Positions 35,701 to 49,063 are shown, counted from the first letter of the stretch. The stretch is DNA of 64,000 nucleotides from Rotaria socialis (GCA_905331475.1 CAJNYU010003282.1:1-64000), one strand, 5' to 3'. Made by a program: numbers and translations. The notes: a model not told the origin generated them from the letters alone.

Positions 35701-38700
35701 AAGACATGCTTGCAGCTAAATGTTTTTCGACAGCATATGACCAGCGTGGCTCAATACAACGTATATGTCGACCGATGGGTCCAATAGGTTTCTTATGATA
35801 ACGAGTATCTCGTTCAATGGCTTTTAAACATTCTGGTACCCATGCACCATAGATATTGGTTTTATCCGTTTCGATTTTTTTCAATTCATCAATATCATTT
35901 TGTTTTTGTTTTAGCTCATTTTGGATGCAATTAATAGTTGATTGATTCTTACGAATATTATCATCATTGATGTTTAAATCATCGGTCAACGATTCCATGG
36001 TTTTATTCCATTCAGTACTCTGCCGTTTACGATTTTGAATTTCTTCATTTAGATTAACACGTTGTTCTTCGCTGATATTTGATTGTCGGTTTATCGCTTC
36101 GAATTCATCCTAAGTACAGAAAATAAATAGGATTTTTTTTTATTAAGGAAATTTTAAGCATAAAATAAGAAGTTTACCCACAAATCTAAATCGAAATTAC
36201 GATCGGTTTTGAATTTTACTTACTAATACACAATCCAATGATAAAGTAGCTAATAATAGAGTATGAAATCTTATGTCTCTCAAGAAGATTCAATCTAAGT
36301 CGGGGTTAATACAATTAATTTATTATATTGTTTTTCATCTTTTAAATACTACTCGATGTCATCAATGGCCAATATGTGATATACACTATTGAGTAGAGTT
36401 GTTCAAACTAAGTCAACACATATCAGTCTAGACAGTGTCTATCGTGCAAAATCTGATCAGGATTGAGAGATTATTGCTGCTAAGATAATGCATTAGTGAG
36501 ATACTTTTGCGCCTCCATCTCATCGGTAAGAAACTTCAAAAAACAAATGAGCTCTGAAATTTTCTACTGAGATACATCTTAAATAGAATAACTTTGATAT
36601 TTCACCTTGATTTTTCTTTGAAGATGGTGATTCTAAATAGTTATCTAGTACGATAATCATAAATTTCGCAAAAATTATCGCCCACGAGTTCATTGCACTG
36701 CATAAACGTCTTCAATATTGAATAACTTACAATATATTTTTTTAAACGGATTCGACCTTGTTCATTGTCTTTTAATGTTTCATGATGTTTTTCACATTCA
36801 CGTGACAGACGATAAATCATTAGTTTCATTTCTTTTTGGTCTTTGGCAAAATGAAGTTTTAATTCACGTAAACCACTTCTACCGTTTAAATCTTTTTCAA
36901 GATCAGATTTTTCACCTGCAAGAGTTTCTATTTGTTGATCAAAATAACGAATTTGATTCTACAAAGAACAAGCACGTATAATATACAACAAAATAAAGAT
37001 ATTTAATTACGGTTGCTTCGATTATTCTTGCTTCTATTATATCTTTACTTTTTTGTGTTTGATCTAATTCACTTTGTAGTTTAACTAATTCCTAGATTGA
37101 AAACGAAAAAAATAGCAACATTTATTCTCAAGTTTACTTTGTTGAATTCTATACTTGTTGTGTCTCCATTCCACGAGCTAAAATAAGTTCAGCTTCTAGT
37201 TCATGCTGTTTTTTGTCTTGCTCACGTCTAATATTTATTTTCTTCACGTCTCTTTCTAACAATTCAATAGTTCGTAGCATGACTTCATGTCTCTAAAAAA
37301 CAAAGAAAAATGATTCTTAGAAGAATGAATTCAGTGCAGTCAATAGATTTGTTACATCTTTCATATTATTTATTCGTTGATAAATCGATTGTACAGTATA
37401 TACGGCTGCTTCGTACGCTTGTTTTATTTGATCCAATTGAGAGACTTTCATATAGAACTAGAAATTAAAAAAAAAAAGAGGAAATTCAGTATAGTATGAG
37501 ACGAAACACAATATAATCAATCAATTCAGATAGTTAGTTTTAATCACAAGTTTGTCTGAAATGACGATTACTCTAAATTGTTTACGGAACACTGTGATAT
37601 TTAATAAGTTCCTTTATGTAAACATCCTTCGAATTATCTGATCATTAGGTAATCTGTTTCTTCTTTCAAATAACTTATTAATATTCACACAATTTACTAT
37701 TAGTATAGAAACAATCAGAGAATCTTTTTATTGTTATCGTTAAAATATACACAATTCAACAATCTACTTATTTTTATGCATTTTAAAGCATGACTCAAAG
37801 CGCATAACATCATGTAAGTCTCTTTCTGTACGTGATTGATAGGACATATTCTGTTTGCATGACGTTACCATAGTGTGTTATTACGAGCGTCATTAAAAAT
37901 AAAGTTTTGCTGCTTTCTACAAGAATAAAAGGTGTTAGTCTTCTATACTGAAAAATTTAATTAGTCCAGAAGAAATGACTTTTCCCTACAAAATCCAACG
38001 CTTTCTCTCGAAGATTTTACTTCGCATATTGAGAACTGATATGTTTTTAATAAAAATAAAATAGGAAAAGATTGCTTATCACACAGTTGATATTAATATC
38101 TCTTTGATCAATTAGATTCATATAAATAACTTACTTGATATTTCTTCTGAGGATCGCTGTGCAATAGAAAGGTTTTTGCAATTTCTTGATGCAAAACACA
38201 TAATGGATTTTCCGGTGATATAGACAATGCTTGGTTTATTTCGTCTATAGTTTCTTTACGAGTACTTATTACTTGACGATTTTCTCCTGGAAATAATGTT
38301 TAATTTTGTTAATATTTCATATGCGAAAAAGAATTTATTTACCCAAAATTTTGTAACTTGATTGCTTAGCGCCAATTCTTCGTATAATATGAATATTTTT
38401 TCCGTAAATTTCAGGTTTATATGCTTCTGCTCCTTCATTTGCCAATGTAACTGATAACTCCGCGTGACTAAATTTAAAATTATAAATGAAAATTATAATT
38501 CAACAGAATTTTCTCACGTGTCGCCCTTGCGAATAAACGATTGAACATTTGTTGTTCGACCTGTCGTTCTTGCTTGAGCACCCAAACATAGACAAATTGC
38601 ATTTGCTATTGTTGATTTTCCTTTAAAAAAACGATTTTGTTTCTTTTCTAAATCAAGACAATAAATGATTCGCCTATTTTACCTGAGCCATTAGCACCAG

Positions 38701-38920
38701 TAACAATTTGCATGGAAGTTGGATGGAATTCAATAGAAAAATTTTTATGGCACATAAAATTAAGCATATGAAGTTCTTTGATTTGACCAATCGTATATGG
38801 CTTTTTGCCATTCGAATTGTCTACTGATTTCGATTTTTTACTTTGAACCGCTGAATTTGAAATAATTTCATTATTATTTAAATCTGATGTTGATTGATGA
38901 GGTCGTTTCAAGTTACTCAT
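32748..38920 (-). CDS. SMC6: Structural maintenance of chromosomes protein 6
   Basis: Core ATPase of the SMC5/6 complex, acting in recombination, replication-fork stability and silencing of extrachromosomal DNA. Fifteen exons: 38920-38683, 38620-38518, 38467-38343, 38286-38135, 37457-37356, 37292-37155, 37091-37011, 36958-36731, 36109-35093, 34360-33989, 33918-33824, 33761-33662, 33601-33440, 33371-33237, 32915-32748; about 1071 residues (human 1091). The N-terminal head has LNFMCHKNF and the Walker A GANGSGKST, whose codons span the first intron. Coiled coils flank a hinge ([12 protein letters not shown]..., GPIGRHI). The C-terminal head has the ABC signature SFSGGERS and Walker [13 protein letters not shown]. 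Four introns exceed 300 bp (up to ~730). Most SMC6-specific features are intact, so it looks functional. Confidence 0.95.
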
Positions 38921-40901
38921 CTTCTAAATGAGATAAACAAAATTAAATCGTTTTCTACACAAATAAATCATGCGCATCTTCAAATACACAAATTTATAAA
39001 TGATTAGAGATCTGTTAAAGGTTTTTACGAAAACCAATCAACTTTGATTATGAAGAATATGTTACTCGATATTTGTCTTCAATTGAGACAATATCTTGCG
39101 AACTCAATAGAAGTTGTCTATACTTTTGCCTTGCTATTCGTGATTAAACACAAAATACATGTCTTTGACATCGCACGATGTTAGCAATACAGTCCTTTCA
39201 TTAAATGCCTTTTCAATATATACAATCAGTAGCTTTTATATTATGCGTGAAGGAGACACAGGACTCGCTAGGTATCATCCTGCAAAAAAAGGCTTAAAAA
39301 ACTCAGCGTTATACCTAAACTATTGTTTAGAAAACGTTCACCTAAAACAATATTTCAAGTATATTTTCAATGTACACGATTTTCTCACATGACCAGATCC
39401 GAGCCGATCACTGATAATTAGGATATTAGAAAAGTCAAATATGATATATGCACGTCAATCTTGTTCATCATCTTTTGTTATAATAGAATAGAACGAATCT
39501 GCTGCATGACTTTCACTTGATAAGCACATATTTCAAATTTCAATTATCATAAATAGGTAAAATAGAAATAGTTGACAAGAAATAGAGAAATCCAGTTTTC
39601 AAGAAAAGATACATCAGGCAATATAAATATCGACTCAAGACCATTTTGTTGTCGAGTGTACTTGATATTTTATTCATGTTTGTGAAAATAGATGAGATCA
39701 GTTTGATTATAAAGCGATTCAAATTAATATCATGTAAAACTGGTCCTCCCACCAGGCACTTATATGACATGTGATGAATGAGTCTCAAAACAACGAACAT
39801 AACTCAGGCTTATCTCTACTTTTTGTTTTTGTTTCATTTTGTTTCAGGTGACGTTGATAATAAAGAAAGTACGAATTGTTTGTTTTCTAGTACAAGCATA
39901 TGTGAGCATGGTTTTTGTTTATTCGATAGATGAAAAGTTTGATGAGAATCATTACGGAGCAGTTGCACTAGGTTTTCATATCAGTGAATCCGAACAACAT
40001 GGACTATCGGTTATCTGCATGAATAATTCTAAAATATACGCGCAATCTATTAAAAAAGTGTTTACCTGAGAATAACGAGCATCGATATTAGTTTATGAAC
40101 TAGAAGTTGATTTATGCATGATCGAAACTGCTGATTGTACAAATGAAAGGATAGACACCTTACCGCTCATATATCAATTTTCCCAAAAGCATATTGATTG
40201 GCTTATTAGAATGACTGGCTCTTCCTAATCGATCGCAGATGTCAGTAGTAATAGGGCTTTTCTTTTTCAGTTGAATTATAATGGAGTTGAAAAGCTTCAA
40301 ATATTCAAAGTTCTGTTATAGATTCAAAGAGTTACATTTCAAAAAGCAGAAAATCATGAAGTTTTTGTTTCTATCAAAACAAGAGAATAATCAAAAAACA
40401 AATTCCTATAGAGAAAAATATGCAGATTTCTAATTGCATCAAGTACCGACTCCGAGAGGTAACGAAATTTCGCTGTACACAAGATGTTAGGCGTTTCTCT
40501 TGTTGATTCCTCTGATTTTCATTAAACAGTAGAAACCCTTTGTTTATAATGAACCTGTTGTTTTCTAAGTTTAGCAGTCATCATTTTTTTGGATTCTAAA
40601 CGAAATCTTGTTTGCCATCTTCTTGAATTCATTCATCTAAATTCTATTTTTGAGTTAAAATGTTATTGAAACAAATATCCTTTTCAACTCATTCATACAT
40701 AATCACGCAAAAGAGTCTCGAGCATGTATTATCTGACATCTATACTAGTATACCATCGATTGGATGATAGACTCATAATTGACGCGAACGAACGGACAAT
40801 GCCTTTGTGTTTCAAGGAAGAAAGAAAGAAACGAATTTGTCTATTGATATTGACATTTTCAACTGTAACATTTTCCAAATCTTGTTTTTGCAAATTCTAC
40901 T
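38921..40901. other. Divergent intergenic region, ~2 kb, no gene
   Basis: Upstream region of both SMC6 (-) and the coiled-coil gene (+). Short frames at 39159 and 39839 lack domain, splice partners or coding-like composition and are not called. A TTTAG acceptor lies 3 nt before the SMC6 ATG. Confidence 0.5.
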
Positions 40902-43416
40902 ATGTTTACTTCAATTAATTGCACTATATTTGATATACCATTAACGTGGGATCGAACACGCTTCGAAGCTTCACGGAATAAATGTCGACAAGCACGACGA
41001 CTGGTAGAAGCCAGTATAAATGGTAATAGAAATACAGAAAAAATGACCATTATCCTTTCATAATAATAGAAATTTTCATTTCTTTATTTAGCACAATTAA
41101 ATAAACAATTACGAGAAGTTTTTTTTCAAAAAATTGACATTGAGAAAGATATTCATGAAAGTCAAGAACGCTTAATCAATCAAGAAAAGAAAGTTCGTGC
41201 ATTATATAATTTGACTGATGTAGCATCGGAATCATTAGATGATTATTTCGATAAGGTAATATTTTGTTCGTTGTATTGTCTAATTTTCGAATATCTTTTC
41301 AAACAATAGCGTATGGAAAATGTTCGTGTTGCTATACAAGAACATTGTAATGCTATTCAATTAATTCTCTGTGAAGAAAATGAACATTGGAAAGAAATTC
41401 ATAATGCCATCGATCAGTATGTTCTAAGGATTGTTTTTTGAAAAAGTTCATTTGAAAAGTTGCATTTCTTCATAGAAATTTGATTACATCCGAGGATATT
41501 CATCGAAATGATAAGATACAACAAGAAATACTATTAGCAAATATTCATACTATAAACGAAGCTGATGAAGACGAAGAACATACATCACAATTATTAGTAA
41601 GTCATTCCAACTGAATGTAAATTATTTCTATTTTCTATTTAATAGAATAATAAAACGGTTACACCACTTTTAACACAAATGATTCGAAGTATGTGATTGA
41701 AAAATTTATTAATTCTCTAAGCATTTTTTATTCTTTATAGAATCTCGACTACAATCAAATCGTGCTTCGATAATCGAACCTAGTCCTCGTATATCAACTC
41801 AAAACTTGATTCGAAGCAAAGAAGAACGATTTAGCGTTATAATACCATTGATGTCTGCTCGTCGAACACTTCCAGTTATTGATACAACATTCGTCGTCAA
41901 AATTGAACAATCAACAATGACAGAACCGAATGATTCATATCACGATGAAGTTGCGCCAAATGATTCATATCATGATGAAGTTGTTCCCATTGAATCTATA
42001 CCTACAAACGATGTTGAAATGGCACCAAGTTATTCACAACCAAAACCACCAGCTCATCTATATTTTTCACCAACATTCCTTCAAGATAATGAAGAACTAG
42101 AATTGTTACAGCCTGTTCTTTCAACTATTGATCAAAACCAAACAAGTAATTTGAATGAAATAATAATAGAACTTGCGGGTTGATTAGAGCTTCAACAAAT
42201 CTCTTTGACTATTATATGTTTTTATCATCGAAAGAAGAGTGATATTGATTGTTTCTTAATAATAAGTCAGTTTATACGCTTTATCTTCATCATTTGGAAA
42301 ACGATATGAATCAATACTAATTTTCACTTCTCACCAAAAATTAGACTATTTAGAATAGGATCTCTTTAAATTGCTAAGGAATCAAATCTGACATGCAATT
42401 TTCTCTGCCTACAAAGCAGCAATGTATTTGATATATTTTATAATTTAGACATCGAAAAACCTAAAAACATACTTCGTCGATTCGGTCAAACATTTTTACT
42501 TGATAATATGAGAACCGAAGAAGTTGAAGAAAGTGAAGATCAAGAAAATTTACGACCAAAAATTAGTGAGGAAATACCTATGATTATTGTTTCAAAGCAA
42601 CCAATACCAATACAACAACAACCTATGGAAGAATCTTATCAAGTAGAAGAATCTCATGACGTGGAAGACTCTTATCATGCCGAAACACCTGTGCATCAGT
42701 AAAATATTACTTTTCGTTAATAAAACAATTTTATTCTGCGTTTATAGGAAATCCATGGTTTACGCAAAACGACAAACGCGTGTTAAGCGAACTAAAGTTG
42801 TACCGATAGTAGAACCAGTTCAAGTGACACGACGTATAATACGAAAACAACCGGCGCAAGTTGATACAAAGCAACGACGAGGTCGAAAACGTAAACAATC
42901 AATATCTGATGATACAAATAATAATACCGTTGCTTTATGTAAGAAGAAAACTATTGGATCCCCACCAAAACCAAAAACCAATACAAGAAAAACAAGAGCA
43001 AAGAAAATAAAAGGTTTATTTCTGTTATTTCACAAAAACAAAACTGTTAATTTTTATTTCATTAGAAGCTCCTATTCGAGAGCCATCACCGTTACCCGTC
43101 ATCGATCGATCAAAACATTATTCTACACGATTTTCAACACGTAAAATTAGATTTCCTGTTTTTTTTTCTTGTAATTTAACAATCATAACTTCTAGGCTCT
43201 CATCGATTCAATAATGTGACTCTATCGACGACTCAAATAGTTGCTGATGAAAAGAAGAAATCGACTCGACTCCGTACCAAATCTATGGTACGAAGTCGTA
43301 ACCGCGATGTCGATGGAGACGATCGAACAATCTTATCAACTGGTACGAATAAGAGTAAAACTCAACCAAAAACACGTGCTAAATCAATGATGGTCACAAG
43401 AAATCGAAGAAAATAA
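40902..43416 (+). CDS. Unrecognised coiled-coil protein with basic, AT-hook-like C-terminus
   Basis: Ten exons fit one frame: 40902-41022, 41092-41255, 41310-41416, 41476-41596, 41646-41688, 41741-42178, 42449-42698, 42748-43013, 43066-43140, 43196-43416; 601 residues. Residues 1-200 are helical and charged, likely coiled coil. The middle is Pro/Ser/acidic with a tandem NDSYHDEV(A/V)P repeat. The C-terminal third is strongly basic with QRRGRKRKQ (AT-hook-like) and TRKTRAKKIK, suggesting a nuclear, DNA- or chromatin-bound protein. An N-terminal coiled coil plus basic tail is the layout of shugoshin-like proteins, but I see no diagnostic motif and do not assign it. The exon 6 donor is GTTGAT, which skips an in-frame TGA at 42181-42183. 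Without that splice the protein would end early. Confidence 0.75.
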
Positions 43417-43605
43417 CAAATGTTTATGATTTCGAATTTGTAAATAAAGCATGTAGAGTCTGTATATTTTTTGTATGAAAATAACAAATTATGATTCAAT
43501 TAATAAATGTGCTCTAATCCCATTTTGAAAATGTCTCATGGCAAAAACATTTCAATTCCTTGTAAAAGGTTCTTTTCATTCATTTGTCATAATTAATATC
43601 ATACA

Positions 43606-44266
43606 ATGGGTAGTGAAAGTATCAAACCACCAGCGTACTATTATCCAAGATCTCCACTGAGGCCAATTTTAAAGAGACAAGCGTCCTATCCAAATTCTTC
43701 CGCACCCATACAGACAGGTTATCCTGAAAATATAACTAATCAGCCTTTAGAACCTACTCAAAACGCTATTCCACAGGTATATACTTCCCAAACACAAGTG
43801 GAAGAGGTAAGGGAGTCTTGTGCAACGACGGATTTAATATTGACTGTATTATTATATTTGAGTATCGACCAGAAAATTCTTCACCAACCCATAAGTATCA
43901 TAGCCATCACCATCATAATAATTCTATTCATGTTCATCATCATCCACCACCACAGCTTCCAATTCCTTCAGACCGTGCAACACAAACAAATCCTTCTGTA
44001 TTCTTTAGAGCCGATGACTCATTGCAAATATCCAACGCGGCTGTAAATGATGGTCGTTCGACTCCTGTTATTCTTAGAGAAAACTGGGAGTCCAGTTTAC
44101 AAAAACAATGCGAGTCACTCCTTCATTCCTTCGAGATAGTTCCTGTTCATTTGATGACGATGATTTTTCAAGTACAAACCCGCCACCTGCCACTTTAGCT
44201 CAAAAATCTACACCTTCTACTACAGTTCAACAATACCCGTCTACTGGTGCGAATAAAAACCATTAA
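43606..44266 (+). CDS. Small Pro/His-rich hypothetical protein (3' structure uncertain)
   Basis: Exon 1, 43606-43806, encodes a Pro/Tyr-rich N-terminus (MGSESIKPPAYYYPRSP). A 56 bp intron (43807-43862, GTAAGG...GAG) joins in frame to an exon with an HSHHHHNNSIHVHHHPPP stretch. Read straight through, this exon stops at 44198 (178 residues). An alternative joins codon GCT at 44042 to 44078 across a 35 bp GTAAAT...TTCTTAG segment. That reaches an acidic, Ser/Pro-rich tail (FDDDDFSSTNPPPATLAQKS) ending at 44266. The tail looks more coding-like than the straight reading, so either a very short intron or an indel is present. No domain recognised. Confidence 0.5.
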
Positions 44267-45245
44267 TCTTTATCTTGGCTTTTTGTTGGCACATCAACAA
44301 ATATATATGTATCAACGAAAAGTCATCAATATAATACGACATGCAAAAGTTGCTATGAATCTAAGAGACAATATAATAAGAACAGCTCCGAAGTACTTAT
44401 TTAATTTATTTGTAAAATATATTTAACTTCATTGTTGAAATACTTACACACATAATCATGTAAATACATTGAATTCATGATGATAACGAGTTTTCAAATC
44501 GATTTATTTTTTCTTGATTTAATCAATTCATACATGTATTGTGAAAATAATGCTGACGATATTTCGAATAAATCGCCGAACGATACTAACGCACACGGAA
44601 TTTGCGATTAATCGTAAATTAATAGCTTTCCAACACTCACATTTCTATTTCAAATAGATGCAATTAAATGAAAGTGCCACCGATAAGTATGCGTATAAAA
44701 AGAAGAACATTCGGTGGTAAATGTGGGATGAATTATGGGCACGTTAAAATATCATCACAATTAATCAATCCTAATAAATTTGTAATAAATAAATAAATTC
44801 CGAAAAAATCTTGTTAGTCTCTGTATTTAGTCAACCTCATTAAGCAATAGTTAGCATACTTTCTGCGCTCACAGCTTTCGATCTTCAATCTCTGTATTTG
44901 TTTTTTGTTCTATTTCTCTATGTTGATTTGGAGATGTAATTGAAATGATTGTCCTATAGTTCTTCTTTTCTTTGATGTCATGTGTTTTTTCATATGTTCT
45001 TTCATAGTGTAGCATAGCGCAATCAAGTGTTACTATTAAAAAAAGAAAGAAACAAGCTTTGAAAATAATAATAAAACAGAATATCGTCCGAAGATATATA
45101 TTTAACATAAAGTATGTTGTCTGGGTGAATGTTTGCGTGGAAAAAATAAAATAAATTTCTTATAATCCCATTTTGACCACGTGTTTTTAAATTCAACAGA
45201 ATTTAACTTGTTTCATTCGAGCATTTGATTGAAAAATACTCAGTA
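44267..45245. other. Intergenic, no gene recognised
   Basis: About 980 bp between two small plus-strand genes, AT-rich, without splice-linked coding sequence. A minus-strand 79-codon frame (44869-45108) is not supported. Confidence 0.5.
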
Positions 45246-45932
45246 ATGGGTAATTCAAGCAGTAGTACAGAAGAAGATGAGGAAGACCATATAAAAAGGC
45301 CTATTCAACCTAGAAGAGACGGCGCAAAAGTAGTAGTACGAGGTTCTGTTTATAGTGGATATCAACCTCCTGCACAAGCTGTCGCTGAATTAGCTAAGAA
45401 AAGGAAAACTATAATAAAACATAAAAGTGCCAATTATGAATCAACAGCATTACAAAAGGTAAGTTTTCTATGAATACTTATTCTTATATAGTAACTGTAA
45501 ACCTATGCGATACATTGTGTATTTTAGAAGCCACCCGAAACGTCTACACCATCTGATGAAAACAATAAACTTTCGTCTGAAGATCCGTCTAAACAATTCA
45601 CAACAACTGTAGAGCCAATGTCGCCTTCTTCAGCTCAAAATAGTCGAGCTCAGTTGGTTTTATCTCCAACTATGCTGCAACCGAACTTAAATGAAGTTAA
45701 TGCACCGTCACCAAATACGTTCAACGATACAGCAAAACCTAATTCAGCTCCTGCCAGTAGTTTTGAAAAGGGTCCTGTCGTTTGTATAAATTACGTAGTA
45801 AAACCGTCTGACAAAAACTCGAGACATATCTATGAACTTGGTAATATCACTGTGGCGCATCGAATGCCAACACAGTCTGTAGCGTCATCTGGTGGTAGAT
45901 GGTACGATAATAATTACAATAAAAATGCATAA
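45246..45932 (+). CDS. Putative N-myristoylated low-complexity protein
   Basis: Two exons, 45246-45458 and 45528-45932, keep frame across a 69 bp GTAAGT...TTTTAG intron; 205 residues. The N-terminus MGNSSSSTEEDEED fits an N-myristoylation signal (Gly2, Ser6). I therefore prefer the ATG at 45246 over an in-frame ATG 21 bp upstream. A conserved-looking block follows (KVVVRGSVYSGYQPPAQAVA and a basic KKRKTIIKHKS), then a Ser/Pro/Asn-rich middle and an ordered-looking C-terminus (PVVCINYVVKPSDKNSRHIY). I do not recognise a family. It would be membrane-tethered if myristoylated. Confidence 0.65.
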
Positions 45933-46355
45933 CCATTTTTTGTCAAATATCTTTCACTTTCGTTTTTAATGATAATCAATTAATAATAATTATTATTCAA
46001 ATGGAAATGTCTCATCGACTAAAGATATTATAAAAAGAACTTTTTTTATTCTATTGTAAGATCCTATATTGTGTGAAACCACGTCAATTATCTGTTATTT
46101 TTCAACGACTAATTCTGCTGTTATTATTATTTGAATAATAACAACAAACTTTATTTCAATCTTGCATAACATCTATTCAATTTGATGTATCTTTCAATTG
46201 CATCTCTCCGTTATAGAAAAAAATGTATCATTTATCGCCTTCTTGAATGTTTTTGATTGTAATCATGCTTCATAAAAGTTTGCTCGAGTTCTAGACTTCG
46301 TTGCATCGACAGAAACTATGTTTGTTTCAGTGTTTAATGAATAAATTCAAATTAT

Positions 46356-46448
46356 TAATGCGATGCGAAGCAGAAGCATTTATGTAGTCCGTCGCGAGTT
46401 TTTAATGCGATGCGAAGCAGGAAGCATTTCTGTTATGCGTCGCGAGTT
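46356..46448 (+). repeat. 46 bp tandem repeat (two copies) at the edge of the assembly gap
   Basis: The unit begins TTAATGCGATGCGAAGCA and ends GTCGCGAGTTTT, with starts at 46356 and 46402. The core AATGCGATGCGAAGC recurs in inverted form at 47716-47730, beyond the gap. More copies may lie in the unresolved sequence. Confidence 0.7.
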
Positions 46449-46467
46449 TTTTTTTTTTAGTTTTTTA

Positions 46468-47257
46468 NNNNNNNNNNNNNNNNNNNNNNNNNNNNNNNNN
46501 NNNNNNNNNNNNNNNNNNNNNNNNNNNNNNNNNNNNNNNNNNNNNNNNNNNNNNNNNNNNNNNNNNNNNNNNNNNNNNNNNNNNNNNNNNNNNNNNNNNN
46601 NNNNNNNNNNNNNNNNNNNNNNNNNNNNNNNNNNNNNNNNNNNNNNNNNNNNNNNNNNNNNNNNNNNNNNNNNNNNNNNNNNNNNNNNNNNNNNNNNNNN
46701 NNNNNNNNNNNNNNNNNNNNNNNNNNNNNNNNNNNNNNNNNNNNNNNNNNNNNNNNNNNNNNNNNNNNNNNNNNNNNNNNNNNNNNNNNNNNNNNNNNNN
46801 NNNNNNNNNNNNNNNNNNNNNNNNNNNNNNNNNNNNNNNNNNNNNNNNNNNNNNNNNNNNNNNNNNNNNNNNNNNNNNNNNNNNNNNNNNNNNNNNNNNN
46901 NNNNNNNNNNNNNNNNNNNNNNNNNNNNNNNNNNNNNNNNNNNNNNNNNNNNNNNNNNNNNNNNNNNNNNNNNNNNNNNNNNNNNNNNNNNNNNNNNNNN
47001 NNNNNNNNNNNNNNNNNNNNNNNNNNNNNNNNNNNNNNNNNNNNNNNNNNNNNNNNNNNNNNNNNNNNNNNNNNNNNNNNNNNNNNNNNNNNNNNNNNNN
47101 NNNNNNNNNNNNNNNNNNNNNNNNNNNNNNNNNNNNNNNNNNNNNNNNNNNNNNNNNNNNNNNNNNNNNNNNNNNNNNNNNNNNNNNNNNNNNNNNNNNN
47201 NNNNNNNNNNNNNNNNNNNNNNNNNNNNNNNNNNNNNNNNNNNNNNNNNNNNNNNNN
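46468..47257. other. Assembly gap (790 N)
   Basis: Undetermined bases. Open frames reported across it are artefacts of N translation. The left edge is a short T-rich and tandem-repeat region. The right edge begins GAATACCATCTAGTTTT, a word that recurs at 47750-47766. Confidence 0.99.
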
Positions 47258-49063
47258 GAATACCATCTAGTTTTTTTTTCTTTTTTACTTGACCGTACGC
47301 ATCTTTTCTGTCGTTTTGTGACTCTATGATCTCGAGAACCAAAAATCGTAGAAACCTCATTTAAACGCAAGATAGTAGTATCGAGATCGAACTGCTTACA
47401 TCTGTTTTCGAATCTTTAAACTGACGTTCCGTTCGCTCACAAATGTGGTTCCGAAATGACGAAAATGAAAGAAATTTATCAAGCGATAATTAAAGTGACG
47501 TCATGAACATATGTTATCCACTATAGACTATTCATTTCCAGCTGATCTATGATAATGAATCATGATGATAATTAATCGATCAATCGAAATCGATCCTTAA
47601 GAATGTATCGCTAAGTAAGAATAGAGTTTTCTCAGTGATGAATTTCATCATGTCGACATAAAAAGGTATTCAAGATTTCTCTGAATTGAAAATTTTTCGT
47701 GAAGATCCGATTCGAGCTTCGCATCGCATTTCGTGTTCGAGTGAAACTTGAATACCATCTAGTTTTATTCAGTTTTTATCTAAAGCTCATGAGTAACAAG
47801 TTATTCATTAAGTTTTCTTCTTGTTATCTATCACTCGATTCTAAATTCGATTTCAATAAGAACTCGGCAAGTTCAGAACCTTATCAGACAGTTTTGAAAC
47901 TGTTCTAGTATTTTGTTTTTGTAATAAAATGGCTTATTTGCAGTGGTAGAATATCGAGTGTGTCGATATTTGGCTTCTATTAATGACTACTTGAATATAT
48001 CAAAAACCGTTGATTATCTAGATAAATATTAGCAAAAGACACGACCTCGTCATAGACGGCGACCTTTGAAAGAGCAATTGAAATTTGCATAAAAAAATGC
48101 TGTCATTTTTATATCCTATGAGGAGAACGTAAAAGAAATAGAATGAATATAAAACTGAATATATTTAAAATTCTTGCCTTCGATAAAAGAAATTCATATT
48201 AAAAACAATCAAGGTATCAATAAATTATTTTTTTCATGACTGACAGTTTCAATATTACCATAAGCCAATGTCAAACCAAATGGCATACGTTTTTATCATC
48301 ATGAATACAATCGTCACGTTCTATTTATTTATTGTTAATGTCTAACAAGTAGATTTACATTAACCGCTTTTGTTCCCGTTCATTATTTAGTTCAAAGTTA
48401 GGTCACCATTGCTATTTGATCAATACAAACAGAAAAAGCAGTGGTCTAAGATTTCGGTTTCATTTCAGTTAACAACTTTAGTGAATTCTAATTTCATGAA
48501 TTATAAAACGATTTGAATTTCATCTGCTGGCGCTTTTAGAAAATTCCGAGTCAATTCAATTCCAAAATTTTGTCTTTATTATTACAGAACAACGATAAAA
48601 TTGAAAAGAATAATTCTTGTTTTTTTTTTCTCAATCGAACACATACGCGTACAGAAAAGAAGAATGGTTGATGAAACAGAAAACTTGGCAAAAGAAAAAT
48701 ATGGAATAGTAAAGATGAACAAATCGACATACAATAAGCACAGTTTACTTCAAAACTTGCAAAATTTTATTTTTTCATTTTTTTATTTTTGTGGTATATG
48801 AAGAATTTCAATTTAATAATGAGTATCTACATCAAAGCAGGAGAGAAAAAGAAATCAAATCAAAATTAATTAAAAGTACAACAAATCGACGGAATGGCTA
48901 TCAGAAATGTTCTTCTGAAATAGTTAATCATCAGTTTTGTTTGACATCATCTGTTCCCATTTTTGCGACATATCTAATTTCTTTGTCGGACGAATTATTG
49001 GTGCATGAGCTTTCTAGGAAGAAAAACAGAAGTATATTGAATATGAAAAAGAAATATCGTTCG
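47258..49063. other. Intergenic between gap and MISP-like gene; no gene seen
   Basis: AT-rich. Holds a second GAATACCATCTAGTTTT (47750-47766) and the inverted GCTTCGCATCGCATT (47716-47730), but no supported coding exon. Several 60-70 codon frames lack any domain. Confidence 0.5.

Noticed and set aside
46363..47370. Four long open frames across 46363-47370 on both strands
   Set aside because: They consist almost entirely of untranslated N from the assembly gap.
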